DNA of 64,000 bases from DATFTF01 sp963825175 (GCA_963825175.1 CAWGSA010000002.1:930001-994000); one strand, 5' to 3'; numbered from the stretch's first letter, positions 1 through 10,366 are shown. The notes: generated by a model from the letters alone, not told the origin. Made by a program: numbers and translations.

Positions 1-1124
1 CATGGCCGTGGTGGCCGGCGACCAGACCATCGTCATCTCGGCGAGGTTGGGCATCGGGATGGCGACGTCGACCTGCTTGCGGAAGGCCTGGAGGGTCGGC
101 GTCCGCGGCGACCTGCGGGTCGTTGTAGATCGTTCTTGTTGGACGGCGTCTGGCGGCCTTCGACCGCCAGGATCTTCGCCGCCGGCAGGTCGGTCAGGTA
201 TTTCGCGAACTCGTAGGCGGCGTCCTTGTTCTTGGACGGCGCGGCGACGAAGACGCCCTCCACCGTCATCCACGGGCGCATCGGCTTGCCGCCGGCCTCG
301 TCGAGCGTCGGCAGAGGGGCCAGCCCGAAGTCCACGCCCTTGGCGATCTCCCCCAGGAACCACGGTCCGGAAAAGACGATCGCCGCCTTGCCTTCGTTGA
401 AGAGCGACGTGATCAGCGCCGTGGACGGCTCGGCCGGAAGGATCTTGTCCTTCTCGAACCATCGCATGAGGAGCTCCATCGACTTGCACGTTCTGCGGGT
501 TGTTCAGGACCGGACGGTTCTGGGCGTCGAACACCCGGCCCCCGAAGCCGTTCATCAGGCAGGCGTGGTAGTAGAAGTCGGCGTACGAGTAGGCCAGGCC
601 GAAGCGCCCCGCCTTCAGGTTGGTGAGCTTCTTGGCCGTCGCGACGAGCTCGCCCGAGGTCCTGGGCGGCGCCGTCACAAGTTTCTTGTTGTAGATCATC
701 GTGATGACCTTGTAGTTCAGGGGCAGGCCGTACACCGTGCCCTTGTAGGTCATCGCCTGCAGGGTCGTCGGGATGAAGCGGTCGCGCGTGGGCTTGTCCA
801 GGAAGAAGTCGATCGGATCGACGGTGTTGCCGGCTTCGATCCACCCGCCCAGCCGGTCCTGCGCGTAGATGAAGATGTCCGGCCCCTTGCCGCGGGGAAC
901 GGCTGCGGTGATCTTGTCGGCGAAGGCGTCGTAGGGAACGGCCAGGGTCGTGACGCGGTTGCCCTTGGCCGCCGGCGAGGCGTTGTATTGGGCCACGACC
1001 TTCTCGAAGGCTTCCTTCTCTTCGGCCCGATAGGCGTGCCACACGACGATCTCCGCGGCCCCCGCGGCGAGCGCTGGGCCAGCGCGAGGCCGAGGGCGAG
1101 GCAAGCGACGCGGAACGGTTTCAT
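1..1124 (-). CDS. ABC transporter sugar-binding protein (MalE type), partial and frameshifted
   Basis: Extracellular solute-binding protein of a maltose/oligosaccharide ABC importer. It starts at ATG 1124 with a CCTCC-complement Shine-Dalgarno just upstream and opens with a signal peptide (MKPFRVACLALGLALA). Readable segments lie in three frames: WHAYRAEEKEAFEKV, GPDIFIYAQDRLGGW and GLPLNYKVITMIYNKK in one, then MRWFEKDKILPAEPSTA and IVFSGPWFLGEI in another. I infer one-base shifts near 1068, 480 and 148. The 3' end runs off the window. It follows malK by 20 bp, so it belongs to the same minus-strand operon; the permease genes would lie to the left. The shifts could be real decay or sequence error. 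Confidence 0.75.
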
Positions 1125-1144
1125 CGACGTCCTCCCTTTCTCCA

Positions 1145-2240
<1,096 letters not shown>

Positions 2241-2241
<1 letters not shown>

Positions 2242-3890
2242 CAGCTCCTCCGGTTTTTCGCGTCTCCCGCGGCGGCGGGGGCGCGAACGAGGATACGCGC
2301 CGAAAGCGGATCGACCGTCGTCTCCAGCGTGGAGCCGGTTCGGGCGACGGCGGCGCCGGTCCAGGCATCCAGCGGGTTCGCGCCGCCCCATTCGGAGGGA
2401 ACGTCGACCTTGAACATCGCGGCGGCCTTTCCGCGATTGACGGCCACGATCACGGCGTCCTTCGAGTCGGCGTCGCGGCGCAGAAAAACGTACAGGTCGC
2501 CGTCGGTCGACACCGCCTCGTGCGTCCCGCGCGAGAGCGCTGGATGGGCCCGGCGGATTTGGATCAGCTTCTTGTAGTCGGCGCGCAGCGCCTCGTCCCG
2601 CGGCTGGCCCGCTCCGGGGAGAATCTTGCGGCCGCCCCACGGCATGTCGCTGCGGTTGTCCGGCCAGTCGCCTCCGGGCCGGGCGACCTCCTCGCCGTAA
2701 TAGATCATCGGAATGCCCCACGTCGTCATCTCCAGGAGAGCGGCCAGGCGAAAGAGGCCGACGTCGCCGTGGAGCTCCTTCAACGCGCCGGTCACGTCGT
2801 GCGAGGAGAGGAACTGGGAGACGAGGTAGCCGGGGCGGACCTTCTGCCGCGCCTGAAGGTAGTGGTCGAAGGCGACGGTGCGGCCGCGCCCCAGGAGCCA
2901 TCCCTCGACGCTCCCGGCGAAGGAGAAATCGAATCCCGCATCGAGCTCGTCCCCTTCGAACCACGGGTCGAGGACCGCCGCGTCGCCTCCCCACACCTCG
3001 CCCAGCAGGAAGAAGTCCTTCCCCAGCAGCTCCCGGGTCCGACGCCGGTGCTCCTTCCAGAAGGCGTGCTCGACGTGCTTGACCGTGTCCAGGCGAAAAC
3101 CGTCGACGCCCGAGCGCTTGGCCCAGCCGATTTGTGCGTTCAACAGGAAGTCGGCGACTTCGGGCAGCTCCGTCTTGAAATCGGGCAGTCCGGCGACGCA
3201 TGAAGTCACGTCCTCCTGGCCGCACGTCCCGGCCGCCTCCGTGCGGAACCACCCCCTTGTCCTGGGGTCGGTCAAGTAGTGGGAGTCGTAGCCGGCGTGG
3301 TTATAGACGACGTCGAGCAGGACGCGGATGCCGCGCCGGTGGCAGGCCTCCACAAGCGCCTTGAGCTCGGCTTCCGTTCCGAAGCGCCGGTCGGTCTTCT
3401 GGAAGTCATCGGCCCAGTAGCCGTGGTATCCCCAGTCCGGGAACCCCGCTCCGGTCACGTAGCCGGGGATGTTCTGGACGATGGGGTTGATCCACAGAGC
3501 CGTCACGCCCAGGTCGGCGATCTCATCGAGGTGCTCGGTGAGTCCTTTCAGATCGCCGCCGTGGAATGCCCCCTTGGAATGGACGTCGGCGCCGGCGTCG
3601 TTGGTCGGGTCTGTGTCGGCGAACCGGTCGATGAGGACGAAATACAGGACAGAGTCGCGCCATTGCGGTGTCCTGGCGGCTGGCGCGGCCGCCGAGGCCG
3701 CCGAGACGGCCCCCGCAGCGAGGGGGAGAATGACAAAGAGCACCGCCACGCCGATACTTGCGGCGAAGCGTCGACTGGCGGTCCCGGCCCGAAAGCGGCG
3801 ATGGATACGCTTGCTCAAACTCTCCTTGTCCGGGGCATTCCCACCGAAAACCGCGCCTCCAAGCTCAACAGAGCCAACGGTAGGTGTCAT
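2241..3890 (-). CDS. Secreted GH13 alpha-amylase family glycosidase
   Basis: Alpha-glucan hydrolase of about 549 residues. A long basic N-terminus is followed by a hydrophobic signal segment (FAASIGVAVLFVILPLAAG), so the enzyme is exported. The four GH13 regions are intact: DVVYNHAG (I), GFRLDTVKH with the nucleophile Asp (II), LLGEVW with the acid/base Glu (III) and FLSSHD (IV). A C-terminal beta domain follows. ATG 3890 is chosen; TTG 3896 is in frame, and a later start is possible because a putative operator (3888-3906) overlaps this start. It is first in an operon with malK and the binding protein, which fits extracellular glucan breakdown coupled to sugar uptake. Confidence 0.9.
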
Positions 3891-3906
3891 GATCAATCTT
3901 CATCAT
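3888..3906 (-). promoter_or_regulatory. Dyad operator candidate, site 1 (amylase / plus-strand divergent region)
   Basis: Reads ATGATGAAGATTGATCATG on the minus strand: a perfect TGAT-N8-ATCA dyad. It sits between the divergent amylase and the secreted-protein gene at 4036, 130 bp upstream of the latter, and overlaps the proposed amylase start. Confidence 0.5.
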
Positions 3907-4035
3907 GCGGCGGACCCAAAACGCCCCCAGGCTTTCGGGGTGCTGAAGATAGGGTGTCGCGCGGCGTTGCGCGCGCTGGAGGCCGATCCAAGATTCCGCC
4001 TGCACCCATTTTTCAGTGCCCTGCAAGGAGGGACC

Positions 4036-4668
4036 ATGCACTCGCCACCGAATCGGAGTCTGCCGTGGGCCGCGTCGCTCGCGGGTTTGCTCGCCCTCCT
4101 CGCCGTGCCTTGCCGCGCGGCGGACGCACAGTCGGTCCTGCTGGTCGTGCCCGCCGGAAGCGAGATGGCCCAGGTGGAGGCCGCTCGGGCGGCGGTTCCG
4201 CCCTCGCGGACCCTGCTTGTGGTCGGCGGCGCCGAGCGCATACCCCTCAGGGAGGGCTTGGAGCTCGTGGCGGATCGCACCTTCGTCGACGCACCGGCCT
4301 CCGATCTCGTGGTCGTGCTCGCGGGAGAAGCTCCCGGCGAACAGGAGTTCCTTTCCGCCAGGCGCCGCACGGCCAGGGCCATCCTCTTTCTGGGAGACTC
4401 GCCGCTCGTGTCGCGCCTGAAGGGGAACGGGTCGCGGGGCGCGCTCATTCTCGTGGGGAAGGCCGAGTCGATCGCGCCGCTGGCCGGCGCGACGGGCGCT
4501 CCCGCTTCCGCCATGGCCGAGCCCGGGCCCTCGCCGACGCCCCGGCTCCCGGCCGTGATCGCGACGCCGCGTCCCTCGTCTCCGACGCCCCGCCCGACTC
4601 CGGCCAGCGCCGTTCAACGCTACTTCTCGGCGAGGAGGCCGACTCCGACACCTCCTCCGCAGCACTAG
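4036..4668 (+). CDS. Exported protein with Pro-rich tail, unknown function
   Basis: 210-residue protein with a strong AAGGAGGG Shine-Dalgarno 5 bp before ATG 4036. An N-terminal signal peptide (ASLAGLLALLAVPCRAADA) is followed by an alpha/beta-looking segment (SVLLVVPAGSEM, SDLVVVLAGEAPG, ARAILFLGDSPLV, GALILVGKAE) that faintly recalls a flavodoxin-like or DJ-1/PfpI fold without a convincing catalytic site. The last 60 residues are Pro/Thr/Ser rich (PTPRPTPAS, PTPTPPPQH). It lies 5 bp upstream of the LolA-like gene, so the two are probably cotranscribed. I do not recognise a family. Confidence 0.7.
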   Translation: MHSPPNRSLPWAASLAGLLALLAVPCRAADAQSVLLVVPAGSEMAQVEAARAAVPPSRTLLVVGGAERIPLREGLELVADRTFVDAPASDLVVVLAGEAPGEQEFLSARRRTARAILFLGDSPLVSRLKGNGSRGALILVGKAESIAPLAGATGAPASAMAEPGPSPTPRLPAVIATPRPSSPTPRPTPASAVQRYFSARRPTPTPPPQH

Positions 4669-4673
4669 GGCAC

Positions 4674-5501
4674 ATGGCGACCGAACGCGCCGGCGTGGCC
4701 GGCTTGCAGCGCGCAACGAGAGTGCCGTCCGGACGGGCTTGGCTCGGACTGGCTGCCCTGGGCGTGGTGTGGGCGGCGGCAGCCGGCGCGCAGACCGCCG
4801 ACGCGCTGATCGCCAAGAATATCGAGGCGCGGGGCGGCCTGGAGAAGATCCGGGCCATCCAGTCGATGCGACTGACTGGCGTCCTCTCCGTCGGAGGCAT
4901 GAACATGCCTTCGGTCCTGGAGATCAAGCGGCCGAACAAGACCCGCTGGGAGTTCACGATGAACGGCCAGACCGCCGTTCAGGCCTACGACGGCAGCCGC
5001 GCGTGGGCCGTGCTTCCTTTCGCCGGAAGAACGGAGCCGGAGGCGATGTCTGCGGAGGATCTGCGGGACATGGAGCTCCAGGCCGACATGGACGGACCGC
5101 TCGTCGACTACCGCGCCAAGGGGCACAAGGTCGAGGTGATGGGTCTGGAGAAGGTCGGGGACCGCGACGCCTGGAGGCTGGAGGTCACCCTGAGCAGCGG
5201 AGACGTGCGGGAGATCTATCTCGATCTCCAGACGCATCTTCAGGTCTTGAGCGTCTCGCACCGCACGGTGCAGGGCAAGGACGCGGAGATCCGCAGCGAG
5301 GTCGGCGAGTACCAGGAAACCGGAGGCGTCTTGCTGCCCCGTTATTTCCAGACCAAGGCGCAGGGCGCCGCGCAGACCCAATCCATCCGCTTCGAGAGGA
5401 TCGAGTTGAACGTGCCGATCGACGATTCGCGCTTCCGGGTGCCGGCTTCGAAGAAGCCCGCCGAACCGCGGCCGCCCTCCCCGACGCCATCGGCTCGCTG
5501 A
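4674..5501 (+). CDS. LolA-like outer-membrane lipoprotein-sorting family protein
   Basis: Periplasmic protein of 275 residues with a signal peptide (WLGLAALGVVWAAAAGAQ). The pattern is that of LolA/DUF4292-type proteins of Acidobacteria and relatives: ADALIAKNIEARGGLEKIRAI, then beta strands MRLTGVLSVGGMN, KTRWEFTMNGQTAVQAYDG, YLDLQTHLQVLSVS, and a Pro-rich tail. Such folds carry lipophilic ligands or lipoproteins; this subgroup's role is not known. It starts 5 bp after the upstream secreted protein and is probably in one transcript with it. Confidence 0.75.
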   Translation: MATERAGVAGLQRATRVPSGRAWLGLAALGVVWAAAAGAQTADALIAKNIEARGGLEKIRAIQSMRLTGVLSVGGMNMPSVLEIKRPNKTRWEFTMNGQTAVQAYDGSRAWAVLPFAGRTEPEAMSAEDLRDMELQADMDGPLVDYRAKGHKVEVMGLEKVGDRDAWRLEVTLSSGDVREIYLDLQTHLQVLSVSHRTVQGKDAEIRSEVGEYQETGGVLLPRYFQTKAQGAAQTQSIRFERIELNVPIDDSRFRVPASKKPAEPRPPSPTPSAR

Positions 5502-5529
5502 ATCGCGGCCTCGAGCCCGCCACCAGCCA

Positions 5530-5548
5530 ATCGGTCCGTTTGCATCAA
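5530..5548 (-). promoter_or_regulatory. Dyad operator candidate, site 2 (nitroreductase)
   Basis: Minus-strand TTGATGCAAACGGACCGAT, close to the site before amrS (TTGATGCAATCGGACCATG). It lies 104 bp upstream of the nitroreductase start; the right half-site is weak (ACCG for ATCA). Confidence 0.4.
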
Positions 5549-5651
5549 GCGGAGTCCGGGCCGGAGATCGTAGATTTCGATCAAGAGGTTTCCAGAGACG
5601 TCCGATCGCCGGGCAAATCCCTTCGACACGACGTCGCAAGGAGGTAGAGAT

Positions 5652-6272
5652 ATGCCAAAGACGATGGTCGCGCACTCCGGCCGGGGATTGGAAGAGCCCC
5701 ATCCCGGCAGGTCGGGCATGGACGTCCTGACCGCCATCGCGCAGCGCCGCGCCACGCGGTCCTACAGCGACCGCACCGTCGACCGTAAGACCATCGAGCA
5801 GCTTCTCGAAGTCGCAGTGGAGGCGCCAAGCGCGATGGGCCTGGAACCCTGGGCCTTTGTCGTGCTGGAAGGACGGGACAGGCTTCGCCGATTCTCCGAA
5901 GAGGTTAAGCGCGGGCTCTCGAAAGACGCCGGGACGCACCCGGATCCCCATCTCACCCGGATGCTCGCCGATTCCTCCTACGACGTCTTCCACGGCGCGC
6001 CGGCGCTCGTGGTCATCTGCGCGACGTTCCCGGAGGCCCAGGCGGCGGAGGACTGCTGTCTGGCGGCCCAGAATCTGATGCTCGCGGCGCACGCCGCCGG
6101 CCTGGCCACGTGCCCGATCGGCCTCGCGCGAGGCTGGCTGAACCGGCCGGAAACCAAGGCCGCCCTCGGCATTCCGCGGGAATACGTTCCCGTGTTTCCC
6201 GTGATCGTGGGCCACCCGGCGCAGGTTCCAGCTCCGACCGGACGCCTGGCTCCGGCCATCCTCTGGCGCTGA
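5652..6272 (+). CDS. Nitroreductase family FMN oxidoreductase
   Basis: 206-residue NAD(P)H-dependent flavoprotein. ATG 5652 follows AAGGAGG by 7 bp. Family marks are RRATRSYSDRTVD (phosphate and FMN contact), EAPSAMGLEPWAFVV, and the C-terminal LAAQNLMLAAHAAGLATCPIG with LGIPREYVPVFPVIVGHP. The substrate cannot be read from sequence. Nitroreductase-fold proteins are also prominent in hypoxia and dormancy gene sets, which fits the UspA, CBS and BON neighbours. A putative operator lies about 100 bp upstream. Confidence 0.9.
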   Translation: MPKTMVAHSGRGLEEPHPGRSGMDVLTAIAQRRATRSYSDRTVDRKTIEQLLEVAVEAPSAMGLEPWAFVVLEGRDRLRRFSEEVKRGLSKDAGTHPDPHLTRMLADSSYDVFHGAPALVVICATFPEAQAAEDCCLAAQNLMLAAHAAGLATCPIGLARGWLNRPETKAALGIPREYVPVFPVIVGHPAQVPAPTGRLAPAILWR

Positions 6273-6297
6273 TCGCCGGCGGAGCCCTCGGCGCGCA

Positions 6298-6316
6298 TTG
6301 GTTCGAACGGATCATG
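6298..6316 (+). promoter_or_regulatory. Dyad operator candidate, site 3 (BON gene)
   Basis: TTGGTTCGAACGGATCATG, 117 bp upstream of the BON-domain gene. It shares CGGATCATG with the sites at 17541 and 7613. Confidence 0.55.
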
Positions 6317-6432
6317 CGCGCGAGCTCTCGAAGCGCAAGACTGGGACGTTCGAAGTCCGCTCCGATCGGGGAGAGCGATCTCGACCGAAGGATTCGAGAA
6401 GCGGGCGCGAAGAAAATTCGCGGGGAGGAGCC

Positions 6433-6930
6433 ATGAAAAGAAGATCGGCGATGGTTGGAGGCATGGCGCTCGGCGCCGGCCTGATGTTTTTCCTGGACCC
6501 GAGCCGCGGAAGACGCCGCCGCGCTCTCGTGCGGGACAAGGCCTTTCACCTGGCTCGCGCCGGCCGCGGCGGACTTCAATTCCTATCCCGTGGAATCGCC
6601 CAGCGAGCGCGGGAGGCGGTGGCGAGGACGGCGTCGCTCTTGACAGCGGAACTCGTCTCGGACGAGGTTCTCGCCGAGCGGGTGCGATCTCAGCTCGGCC
6701 ACGTCCTGTCGCATCCAGGCTCGGTCGACGTTTCCGTCTCCGAGCGCCGCGTCACATTGAGGGGTCCCGTCCTTTCACGCGAGGTGGACGTCCTCCTGGA
6801 GCGGATCGCCGGCGTGCGAGGCGTCGCCGTCGTGGACAACAAGCTCGAGATCCACGACGTGCCGAATCACGTGCCGGGACTCCAGGGCGGAGATGCCTTA
6901 CCGGCCGGAGCCAGTTTTCTCTCCCACTAG
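6433..6930 (+). CDS. BON-domain protein
   Basis: 165-residue protein, start ATG 6433 after GGAGGAG. A short hydrophobic N-terminal segment (MVGGMALGAGLMFFLDPSRG) and an Arg-rich stretch precede one BON domain at about residues 75-140 (DEVLAERVRSQLGHVLSHPGSVDVSVSERRVTL...GVAVVDNKLEIH). BON domains bind phospholipid or peptidoglycan-associated ligands; this architecture with an N-terminal anchor is common in stress-related gene clusters. The C-terminal tail has no recognisable motif. Confidence 0.8.
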   Translation: MKRRSAMVGGMALGAGLMFFLDPSRGRRRRALVRDKAFHLARAGRGGLQFLSRGIAQRAREAVARTASLLTAELVSDEVLAERVRSQLGHVLSHPGSVDVSVSERRVTLRGPVLSREVDVLLERIAGVRGVAVVDNKLEIHDVPNHVPGLQGGDALPAGASFLSH

Positions 6931-6948
6931 CGGGTTCGCGTCTTCCTG

Positions 6949-7425
6949 TCACTCGTGGAGGGACAGCCCTCCGCGAGTGATGGAGACGTCGCCGCACTTC
7001 TTCAAGACCCGCAGAGCCGCAGAGACGTCGTGCCGAAGGGTGGGCGACTCCTCGCCTTGCGCCCACAGAACGACGTCGGTCACGGAGAGGATTCCCTGAA
7101 GCAACCCTTGCGCATCGACAACCGGCAGGTCGCGCACGCGCCGTTCGCGCATGAGCCGCAGGGCCTCCAGAACGGAGTCGTCGTCCCGGCATGTCGCCGG
7201 AACCGGGCTCATTCCGTCTCGGACGAAGAGGTCATGGAGAGACTTGCCGCGCAGGCCCGTTTCCCGGATGTCGGCGTCGGTCACCGCGCCGACGGGATGT
7301 CCGATCCGATCGACCACGGGCAGAAAGTGGCGATTCGACTCCGACATTCTTCGGGCCGCCGCCGCGAATGTATCGTCGGGACGGCAGGTTTGTACGCTGC
7401 GAGTCATCAGTCCCCGAACGAGCAC
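6949..7425 (-). CDS. Tandem CBS-domain protein
   Basis: About 158 residues if it starts at GTG 7425 (ATG 7407 is the alternative, giving MTRSVQTCRPDD). Two CBS modules: residues about 10-65 (DTFAAAARRMSESNRHFLPVVD...GAVTDADIRE) and 75-130 (DDSVLEALRLMRERRVRDLPVVD...GILSVTDVVLWAQ). Stand-alone CBS pairs bind adenine nucleotides as energy sensors; Hrp1 of the mycobacterial DosR regulon has this form. It is convergent with the BON gene and divergent from the L,D-transpeptidase. No clear Shine-Dalgarno is visible at either start. Confidence 0.8.
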   Translation of the reverse strand: MLVRGLMTRSVQTCRPDDTFAAAARRMSESNRHFLPVVDRIGHPVGAVTDADIRETGLRGKSLHDLFVRDGMSPVPATCRDDDSVLEALRLMRERRVRDLPVVDAQGLLQGILSVTDVVLWAQGEESPTLRHDVSAALRVLKKCGDVSITRGGLSLHE

Positions 7426-7549
7426 CCCGGGGCGTTCTTCCCGAACCGGGGGCCTGCGGGAAGAACGCCTGAGGCACTCGCCGGGATCGTACGGAGCCGG
7501 ATGTGAGACAGACACCCAACCATGGTTCCCGCGCCCCCCGTGTCGAACG

Positions 7550-8557
7550 ATGAATCCATTTTCCATGGGCCCCACCCCACGACTTGAGCATGCTCCGGGC
7601 GGGACCGGTCCACATGATCCGAATGCACCAATAGCGCTCCGCCGCCGCTCCGGTCCCGGGCGGGCGACCCGTCTTCGATTCGGGCTCGCGCTCGTGTTTC
7701 TGGCTGCCGCCACGCCGCCCCTCTTCTCCTATTCGCCGGGCGACGATCGGATCGTGGGCGGAGAGTTCATCTACACCGTCCGGCGGGGAGACTCGCTCAC
7801 CGCGATCGGTGCCCGCTTCGGCGTCGATCCCCTCATGCTGGCCCGCTCCAATGGACTCTCCCCGCGGTCCCGTCTCTCGGTGGGCCAGAGCCTGCAGGTC
7901 GATAACCGCCATGTTGTTCCAACGGCCATGGACGAGGGGATCCTCATCAACGTTCCGCAGAGGCTCCTGTTCCTGTTTCACGCCGGCGCTCTTGTCGCGT
8001 GGTACCCCGTCGGCCTCGGGCGCCCTGATTGGGAAACGGTCCTCGGCCGCTTTGCCGTGCGAACGAAGGAGCGCGAGCCGACGTGGCACGTCCCGGTCTC
8101 GATCCAGGAAGAGATGCGCGAGCACGGCGAGCCGGTTCGCACGGAGGTTGCGCCGGGGCCGGACAATCCCCTGGGGAAGTACTGGATGGGGCTCACGGGG
8201 TCCGCCTGCGGCGTCCACGGCACGATCGCCCCGGCCAGCATCTACGGCTTCCGCACGCATGGGTGCATCCGCCTCCACCCCGACGACATCGCCGACCTCT
8301 TCCCGCGCGTCGTGGTCGGAACGCCGGTGTGGATCGCGTACGAGCCGGTGTTGCTCGTGGGCCGGCGGGATGGATCGGTGTTCCTCGAGGTGAACCCGGA
8401 CGCCTATCGCCGCTCGGGGGATCCTCGAGCTGACGTGGACGCGCTAGCGGCCACGGAGGGAGTGTCGGCGCGGCTCGACCCCGCTCGGATCGACGAGGTT
8501 GTCAGTGCCCGCGAAGGGATCGCGCGGCGGATCGACGCCATCGAAGAGATCCGATGA
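7550..8557 (+). CDS. LysM plus L,D-transpeptidase (YkuD) protein
   Basis: 335-residue exported cell-wall enzyme. A signal-like segment (RLRFGLALVFLAAATPPLF) is followed by one LysM repeat at about residues 68-110 (YTVRRGDSLTAIGARFGVDP) and a YkuD catalytic domain with HGTIAPASIYGF and THGCIRL, the Cys being the nucleophile. Such enzymes make 3-3 peptidoglycan cross-links or attach proteins to peptidoglycan. ATG 7550 and ATG 7565 are both possible starts; a putative operator (7613-7631) falls inside this N-terminus, so the true start could be later. It is followed by a strong terminator about 95 bp past its stop. Confidence 0.85.
   Translation: MNPFSMGPTPRLEHAPGGTGPHDPNAPIALRRRSGPGRATRLRFGLALVFLAAATPPLFSYSPGDDRIVGGEFIYTVRRGDSLTAIGARFGVDPLMLARSNGLSPRSRLSVGQSLQVDNRHVVPTAMDEGILINVPQRLLFLFHAGALVAWYPVGLGRPDWETVLGRFAVRTKEREPTWHVPVSIQEEMREHGEPVRTEVAPGPDNPLGKYWMGLTGSACGVHGTIAPASIYGFRTHGCIRLHPDDIADLFPRVVVGTPVWIAYEPVLLVGRRDGSVFLEVNPDAYRRSGDPRADVDALAATEGVSARLDPARIDEVVSAREGIARRIDAIEEIR
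7613..7631 (-). promoter_or_regulatory. Dyad operator candidate, site 4 (CBS / L,D-transpeptidase)
   Basis: Minus-strand TTGGTGCATTCGGATCATG, between the divergent CBS gene and the L,D-transpeptidase, or just inside the latter's assumed N-terminus. Confidence 0.5.
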
Positions 8558-8572
8558 TTCGAACAGATCATG
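8554..8572 (+). promoter_or_regulatory. Dyad operator candidate, site 5 (orphan, before a terminator)
   Basis: ATGATTCGAACAGATCATG, a perfect TGAT-N8-ATCA overlapping the L,D-transpeptidase stop. No protein gene follows on this strand before the terminator at 8653. Confidence 0.5.
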
Positions 8573-8652
8573 CGCGGCGCCGGCATCTCGGATAGTGTTC
8601 CTTTGACCGTTCCAGGCGGCCAGCTCCGTGAGCCGATGGTCGCCGGATGGCA

Positions 8653-8681
8653 GGAGGCGTTCAACCGCCTCCTATTTTTTT
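8653..8681 (+). terminator. Rho-independent terminator
   Basis: GGAGGCG / CGCCTCC perfect 7-bp stem with a 6-nt loop, followed by TATTTTTTT. It ends the L,D-transpeptidase transcript or a short RNA starting after the operator at 8554. Confidence 0.85.
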
Positions 8682-8763
8682 GTGTGCGATTTCAAACCCG
8701 CTGAACCCCGCCCGGGGCGGCACGTGCCGCGATCCGCAGGAACGCCGCAGGATGTGTCTCGCG

Positions 8764-9588
8764 TCAGCGCGGCTGGGACGCCGTCGGCCGGCGGCGGACG
8801 GACGCCGCCCATGCCGCCAGGAAGAGAAGACCGGCTACGACAGCGATGGCCGGGCCCGACGGCAGATCCAGCCGATACGACACCACCAGGCCCGCCAGAA
8901 CGCTGACCAGCCCAACGGCCGGCGCCAGCACGAACATCTGGCGGAGCGATCTCCCCAGGAGCTTCGCCACCGCCGCCGGGATCACCAGGAGCGCGTTGAC
9001 CAGGACGATTCCCACGACCCGGATGCTTGCCACGACGACCGCCGCGAGCAGCACCTGGTACAGGACGAGCAGGCGATCCACGTGGATCCCCTGGACACGG
9101 GCGCCGTCCGGGTCGAACGTGACGAAGACGAGGTCCCGGCGCAGCCGGAGCATCAGGGGGGTCACGGCCAGGGCGATGGCCCCGATCACGGCGAGGCTGG
9201 CCGGCGAAACCGCCAGGATGCTCCCGAAGAGATAGGACAGCAACTCGGGCTGATAACCCGGCGCCAGCGACAGGATCAGGATGCCCGCGCCCATGAAGAA
9301 CGGGAGCACGAATCCGAGAATCGTGTCGATCGGAAGCCGGCTCTTCTTTTCCACGCGGTTCAAGAGGAACCCGATGCCGATGCCGACTCCGGCCGCGGTG
9401 GCGAGCGGCGGCAGCCCGGTCACGATTCCCAGCGCCACGCCGGCCAACGACGCGTGGGCGACGGCGTCGCCGAAGAAGGCGGAGCGGCGCAGGACCACGA
9501 AGACGCCGAGAAAACTGGTCACCAGGCCGACTGCGAGACCCGCCGCCAGCGCCCGCTGGAAAAAGGGCAGAGAGAGCGCGTCGATCAC
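8764..9588 (-). CDS. znuB: Metal ABC transporter permease (ZnuB/MntB type)
   Basis: 274-residue inner-membrane permease of the ABC-3 family for Zn or Mn. GTG 9588 overlaps the stop of the ATPase gene (GTGA), so translation is coupled. About eight hydrophobic segments; family signature GVFVVLRRSAFFGDAVAHASLAG near the N-terminus, then DTILGFVLPFFMGAGILIL and RVVGIVLVNALLVIPAAVAKLL. It is last in a minus-strand znuA-znuC-znuB operon. Confidence 0.9.
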   Translation of the reverse strand: MIDALSLPFFQRALAAGLAVGLVTSFLGVFVVLRRSAFFGDAVAHASLAGVALGIVTGLPPLATAAGVGIGIGFLLNRVEKKSRLPIDTILGFVLPFFMGAGILILSLAPGYQPELLSYLFGSILAVSPASLAVIGAIALAVTPLMLRLRRDLVFVTFDPDGARVQGIHVDRLLVLYQVLLAAVVVASIRVVGIVLVNALLVIPAAVAKLLGRSLRQMFVLAPAVGLVSVLAGLVVSYRLDLPSGPAIAVVAGLLFLAAWAASVRRRPTASQPR

Positions 9589-10352
9589 GGGGAGCTCCCG
9601 TCGGGCGGCCCGTGGCCGTGAGGATGGCGCTCGTGATGGTGAAGATAGAGACCCGGCCTCGCCCCGAACAGCGACGCCAGCGTCTCGGGGGTCAGGACCT
9701 TCTCCGGCTCGCCGCGGCCCAGGAGCCGCCGATTCAGGCAGAGCACGACGTCGGCATACTCGGTCACGAGCTCGAGCTCGTGGGAGCAGATGAGCGCCGT
9801 GATCTTCTCCTCCGTGACGAGATGCTCGAACAGGCCGTAGATCGTTCGCTCTCCCGCGATGTCGACTCCTGCCTCGGGCTCGTCGAGCAGCAGCAGCCGC
9901 GGCCTGGTGACGAGGGCCCGCGCCAGAAGCGTCCTCTTCCACTGGCCGCCGGAGAGCGCCCCGATCGGGCGGTCGAGCATCGAGGCGATGCCCAGGATCT
10001 CGGTGACGTGGCGGAAGGATTCCTCGTCGTCCTGCCCCGGCCGGCGCGGCAGCGGCATGCGCACGGCCTCGCGCACGGTCAGGGGAAGCGTCGGGTCGAA
10101 GAGCAGCCGCTGGGGGACGTAGCCGATCTTCGGGTAGGACGCTTCCACCGGCCGGCCGAAGACCTCCACGGTTCCGGCAAACGGCACCAGACCGAGAATC
10201 GCCTTGAGGACCGTGCTCTTGCCCGAGCCGTTGGGACCGATCAGGACCGCGATCGTGCCCTCCTCCAGCTTGAAGGAGACCGACTCGACGGCCGGGCGAT
10301 CCTGCCCTTCGAAGGCGACTGTCAGGTTGGAGACTTCCAACGCGCGCGCCAC
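9585..10352 (-). CDS. znuC: Metal ABC transporter ATPase (ZnuC type)
   Basis: 255-residue ATPase. Walker A is IGPNGSGKSTVLKA, the Q-loop IGYVPQRLLFD, the signature ALSGGQWKRTLLARAL and Walker B LLLLDEPEAGVD, with ALICSHELELV as the H-loop. The C-terminus is His-rich (LYLHHHERHPHGHG), suggesting a metal-sensing or binding tail. It lies 14 bp after znuA and overlaps the permease start. Confidence 0.93.
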   Translation of the reverse strand: MARALEVSNLTVAFEGQDRPAVESVSFKLEEGTIAVLIGPNGSGKSTVLKAILGLVPFAGTVEVFGRPVEASYPKIGYVPQRLLFDPTLPLTVREAVRMPLPRRPGQDDEESFRHVTEILGIASMLDRPIGALSGGQWKRTLLARALVTRPRLLLLDEPEAGVDIAGERTIYGLFEHLVTEEKITALICSHELELVTEYADVVLCLNRRLLGRGEPEKVLTPETLASLFGARPGLYLHHHERHPHGHGPPDGSSP

Positions 10353-10366
10353 GGGTCCTCGCCTCT

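Noticed and set aside
3279..5501. A 740-codon plus-strand frame covering the amylase region
   Set aside because: It is antisense to a GH13 gene with all catalytic motifs and only its last 275 codons (from 4674) make a sensible protein; high GC content keeps the shadow frame open.
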